Below, one piece after another: positions 60,822-64,000 of a stretch of 64,000 nt of DNA. The notes beneath the pieces were generated by a model. That model was not told where the DNA came from. It saw only the letters and a program-made list of their open reading frames with translations, and ran no database searches. Origin of the DNA: Oleidesulfovibrio alaskensis DSM 16109 (GTDB lineage Bacteria; Desulfobacterota; Desulfovibrionia; Desulfovibrionales; Desulfovibrionaceae). The stretch spans positions 62,001 to 126,000 of the forward strand of contig NZ_KI519494.1 in the NCBI RefSeq assembly GCF_000482745.1, given 5' to 3'. The position numbers and the translations under genes are program-made. The first letter of the stretch is position 1, and every line of letters begins with the position of its first letter.

Positions 60822-63272
60822 CTATGCCGGGGCGTCGTTGCCGGACTGCGCAGACGGTATGTTGTCTTCTCCTCCAGTGCTGTTGTGTTCCTGCCGGACG
60901 GACGCAGATGGTTGTACCTGCCACGAGGGGGGCAGGCTGCGCAGGTGCAGGTCCATTTGCGGAAAGGCTATTTCTATTTCTTCTTTGCGGAACTCTTCAT
61001 CAATGGCAAAGCGCAGCGATGATGCCGTGGTGAGCATGTTGTCGATGTCATCTATCCAGATGCGCAGGAAGAAATCCAGCGAGCTGGCGCCGAAGTTGCT
61101 GAAAATGACCTGCGGTTCCGGACGGCGCATGACATTGGGGTGCGCCTTGGCCAGTGCCAGCAGGGTTTTTTCCACTTTGCGCGTATCAGAACCGTAGGCC
61201 ACTCCCACAAGGATGTCGCGCCGGATGGTTGTGTTGTTTTTTGTCCAGTTGGTGACCTGTGTGGTCACAAGGTCCGAGTTGGGGATGAGAATGGTGGCGC
61301 TGTCGAATGTTTCCACAATGGTGGTGCGTATGGTCACGTTTTTGACTGTGCACCACAGTTCGCCCACTTGTATAATGTCTCCCTGCTGTATGGACCGTCC
61401 GAACAGCAGGATGAGACCGCTCATGAAGTTGTTGAAAATGGTCTGCATGCCGAACCCCAGACCGACGCTGAGGCCACCGGCAATGACCGTGAGGCTGGTC
61501 AGGCTTACCCCCAGAATATGCAGCGCGATAAGCGCATACAGGCCCCAGAGTGCATATGTGGCGGTGGTCTGCAGTGAAAGTACAGCGCCCCGCTGGCCTC
61601 TGGGCCAGTGCAGCGACATGCGTGCCAGTGCGCCGCGCGCCAGTGTGGTGCAGGCACGCGTGATGTAAAAAAGAGCAGCCAGCAACAGCAGGCTGGCCAG
61701 CTTGAGTGAAAAACCTTCCCAGCTCAGTTCAAGATTGGCAATGCTGGCAAACACCCCCTGACCGACAAAGCCGTACAGCCAGAGCAGACCGGCGCCGAAG
61801 CTCATCAGCCACACCCCCGGAGAGGCAATGCCCACAAGAACCCCTTTGCCCATGACCAGTGCCGTGGAATCAGCCGTGCTTGCGGCCCCGCGCAGGTGGA
61901 TGAGTTCCGTGAGCGCGATGCTGGCGCTGTATGCCGCGTACAGAACAAACCACACCATAAAAAGAAAGGCGGAGAATACGCCGTAGCCTGCCACGGCCAC
62001 TATGAGCAGCAGTGCGCACAGCCAGAACCATGATCTTTTGGCTATGCTGCCGTGAATACCGCGCCGCCTGTCGCGCAGGCTCATGTAGAACCCGTACAGA
62101 ACCAGCAGCAGGGCCCATAGCGGTACCGCCAGCTTGGCGGGCATCTCGCTGACCACAATCAGGCTGCTGCACAGAAACATCACCGCCGCAGGGCTGTGTG
62201 ACAGCCGTATGAATCCGGTATTGATCATGCGCCGCAAAATGGCCGAAGCCCGAATGGTGGCAAAGCCGAGCATCACCATACCGGCTACGCTGGTATATAT
62301 GGCCGCTCCGGCAAACATGCGCGACGATGCTATGACCACGGCCAGACCGATACTGCCTATGAGGCAGCTGGTGTGCAGCGCCCGCACGGCCTGCGGGGTG
62401 GCGCCGGGGGTACCCCGTGTAGCCGACCTGATGACAGGCACGCCGCCCAGCGCAAGCAGACCTATGATGCCCAGCGCAAACAGCACCGCAGAAAAAGCGT
62501 TGCTGCTCAGCATGCCCAGTTCACGCGTCATGCCGGTCATCAGCATGGATGCCCATAACGCCACGGAATCGGATTGCCGCCACAGCTCCACGGAAAGAAG
62601 CGGATCTTTGTTGCGGAAAAAGAAATCCCGCCAGCTTGAAACCAGCTCTTCTTCGCGTTGCAGGCGTCTTTCCTGTACGTTTTGCCGCAGCTTGCCCAGC
62701 CTGCTTTCCAGCTTGGCGGCACGGGCCTCCTGTGTCTCCAGCCTGCTTTGGATGTTGCGCAGATCGCGCAGGTAGGCGTCTACCAGATTGCGCGTAGCCG
62801 CTGAAATGTCACGGGATTTGAGCAGCGGGGCCACATCAACAGCGCCTATTCTTTCCAGACGTACCCGCGCCTGATCGCGCACATTGGAAAGAGACTCCTG
62901 TGCTGTTTCCAGATCGTTGTATAATGCGTTCAACCGCTGTACGGATGACCGGGTAAGCATGGGGGTGCCGCCGGAAAGCCCGTGCGTAAGCTGGGCTTCC
63001 TCATAGTCGCGCAACGCTTTTTCGTATGTTTCCGATGCCGATTTCAGCGCGCCTTTCATTGCTTCCTGCAGCTTCAGGTCCGACTGTTCCAGCAGGTTCA
63101 GCTCGCGTTGTTTTATCTCGACAAGGTGCAGTATTTCACTGTTTTCAATCTCTTCCGGTGACTGTTCTGCCTGTGCGGCGCTGACGTGCAGCAGCACCAC
63201 GGCGGCAAAGGTGATCAATAGGGCTGTAATATTCCGGAAAGTTTGAGATATTGCGGGTGCTGCAGGTGTCAT
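60822..63272 (-). CDS. large MscS-family mechanosensitive channel
   Basis: 816 residues. A signal peptide (to about residue 35, ending AAQAEQ) leads to a periplasmic coiled coil (about 45-225, Glu/Arg/Leu-rich), then about ten membrane helices and a MscS core near 590-690: GGLSVGLGFGMQTIFNNFMSG and LLFGRSIQQGDIIQVG. The C-terminal vestibule domain follows (VGVAYGSDTRKVEKTLLALA). The architecture resembles MscK or YbiO rather than short MscS; it protects against osmotic downshift. ATG 63272. Confidence 0.9.
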   Translation of the reverse strand: MTPAAPAISQTFRNITALLITFAAVVLLHVSAAQAEQSPEEIENSEILHLVEIKQRELNLLEQSDLKLQEAMKGALKSASETYEKALRDYEEAQLTHGLSGGTPMLTRSSVQRLNALYNDLETAQESLSNVRDQARVRLERIGAVDVAPLLKSRDISAATRNLVDAYLRDLRNIQSRLETQEARAAKLESRLGKLRQNVQERRLQREEELVSSWRDFFFRNKDPLLSVELWRQSDSVALWASMLMTGMTRELGMLSSNAFSAVLFALGIIGLLALGGVPVIRSATRGTPGATPQAVRALHTSCLIGSIGLAVVIASSRMFAGAAIYTSVAGMVMLGFATIRASAILRRMINTGFIRLSHSPAAVMFLCSSLIVVSEMPAKLAVPLWALLLVLYGFYMSLRDRRRGIHGSIAKRSWFWLCALLLIVAVAGYGVFSAFLFMVWFVLYAAYSASIALTELIHLRGAASTADSTALVMGKGVLVGIASPGVWLMSFGAGLLWLYGFVGQGVFASIANLELSWEGFSLKLASLLLLAALFYITRACTTLARGALARMSLHWPRGQRGAVLSLQTTATYALWGLYALIALHILGVSLTSLTVIAGGLSVGLGFGMQTIFNNFMSGLILLFGRSIQQGDIIQVGELWCTVKNVTIRTTIVETFDSATILIPNSDLVTTQVTNWTKNNTTIRRDILVGVAYGSDTRKVEKTLLALAKAHPNVMRRPEPQVIFSNFGASSLDFFLRIWIDDIDNMLTTASSLRFAIDEEFRKEEIEIAFPQMDLHLRSLPPSWQVQPSASVRQEHNSTGGEDNIPSAQSGNDAPA

Positions 63273-63577
63273 ATGCTCTGTTCCGTAATTTGTGGCTTCC
63301 GCCGCAGCGCGGCGCGCCGGTATGGCAATGTGCGGAAAGGCAGCATAACAGGTTCATGTGCATACGCAAGGTGCGTCCCAAGGACTGCCGGGGCGCCCTG
63401 TGTGCCCTGACGGTATGCTGCCGGATGCACAGGGCATGCGCTGCATGCGGGGGCGTGGTTGCCTCCGGCTGTCAGCACTGTGCAGCCTGAGGCTGCCTGC
63501 ACAGGTACTGCAGCTAAAAATGTTTAAAAATTGTATTGACAATTTTCTCTCTTTGAGAGAGGAATCAACTTCGCTTT

Positions 63578-63653
<76 letters not shown>

Positions 63654-63665
63654 TTTAGAAAAGAC

Positions 63666-63710
63666 AAACCCGTCTCTCTGGGGTCATTCTCCGGGGTGAC
63701 GGGTTTTCTT
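63666..63710 (+). terminator. intrinsic terminator of tRNA-Ala
   Basis: AAACCCGTC/GACGGGTTT stem (63666-63674 with 63698-63706) containing an inner small hairpin, followed by TTCTTTTTCC. Confidence 0.85.
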
Positions 63711-64000
63711 TTTCCCCTTGTTTCTAAAGGGTTTGCGCCTGTTTCACATCCTTCCAAATCACCCCTCCGCACCATCGATTTTCCCCATCCTCCAGCCTTT
63801 CTTTCTCTGTTTGGCCCCTGATTCTCTGTTTTCTCCGGACCAAGTCCGAAGCTCGTCCGGAAAGCTACATCCTTGATTGATATGAGTTTGCGGCTGATTG
63901 CCATTTTGGGCGGTTGTCTTAGGTCATCGTTCGATGCCGCAACCGGACGTTTTTTTCGAAATCACCTGCATCGGCCGTGAAAAGAAGCGTGGTCAACTCC
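63711..64000. other. end of window, no gene recognised
   Basis: T/C-rich sequence with lower GC than the rest. The minus-strand frame 63632-63904 reads back through the tRNA terminator and lacks a ribosome-binding site, so it is not taken as a gene. Confidence 0.5.

Overview
This window looks like a chromosome segment from a Desulfovibrionaceae sulfate reducer; the impression is of the Oleidesulfovibrio/Desulfovibrio alaskensis group. The basis is the gene content and order: an archaeal-type early shikimate module (ADH synthase plus type II dehydroquinate synthase) heading a full aro/phe/tyr/trp supraoperon, a sigma54-type amtB-glnK pair, CbiR-type cobamide remodelling and GC-rich codon use. 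That assignment is inference; no database search was run. Nearly everything is housekeeping chromosome. No CRISPR array, insertion sequence or prophage gene was found.

Layout. 1-6.4 kb: chemoreceptor, small lipoprotein, tRNA-Leu(CAG), ribF and a ClC-CBS chloride transporter. 6.5-8.4 kb (minus): an operon of a TrmN6-like methyltransferase, a degenerate class I aldolase paralog and a two-helix membrane protein. 8.6-11.9 kb: a giant fusion of an Endonuclease Q-like PHP nuclease to a UvrD-type helicase. 12.5-14.9 kb: cbiR, cobU and a DHH phosphoesterase as one operon. 15.1-16.9 kb (minus): amtB-glnK behind a near-consensus sigma54 promoter. 17.1-29.9 kb: the aromatic supraoperon (two tandem ADH synthases, aroB', pheA, aroA, tyrA, trpE, trpG, trpD, trpC, trpF, trpB, trpA). 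30-36.6 kb: icd with a long structured leader, an argO/argP-like pair, a LOG protein, a MarR-GNAT fusion and zwf. 36.6-47.6 kb: gnd, metallophosphoesterase, Ser/Thr kinase-DUF1566, YkgJ-type protein, hldD, a receiver-PAS-kinase-like protein with a degraded ATP site, mutL, fetAB-like genes and a small zinc-ribbon protein. 47.6-64 kb: purE, purD, paaK-like ligase, HD-GYP protein, argC, DUF1844, aminotransferase, RlmI-like methyltransferase, polA, a Cys-rich small protein, an MscS-type channel and tRNA-Ala(GGC).

The strongest find is the regulatory design of the aromatic supraoperon. At its head sits an unannotated 30-residue leader peptide whose core reads SYVYFWYYFFGY, followed by a strong intrinsic terminator: a textbook amino-acid attenuator, but sensing Phe/Tyr/Trp together. 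A second intrinsic terminator lies inside the operon between tyrA and trpE. The only nearby translated Trp codons are a run of three (WWW) in the C-terminal tail of TyrA itself, so the end of tyrA appears to act as the leader peptide of a Trp-specific attenuator for trpEGDCFBA. Together these suggest two-tier attenuation: general aromatic control at the front and Trp-only control in the middle.

Other points to follow: the EndoQ-helicase fusion; a third ADH-synthase paralog that has lost its Schiff-base lysine and catalytic tyrosine; a PII protein without the uridylylated Tyr51; a histidine-kinase-like protein with an eroded ATP-binding site; and a structured icd leader.
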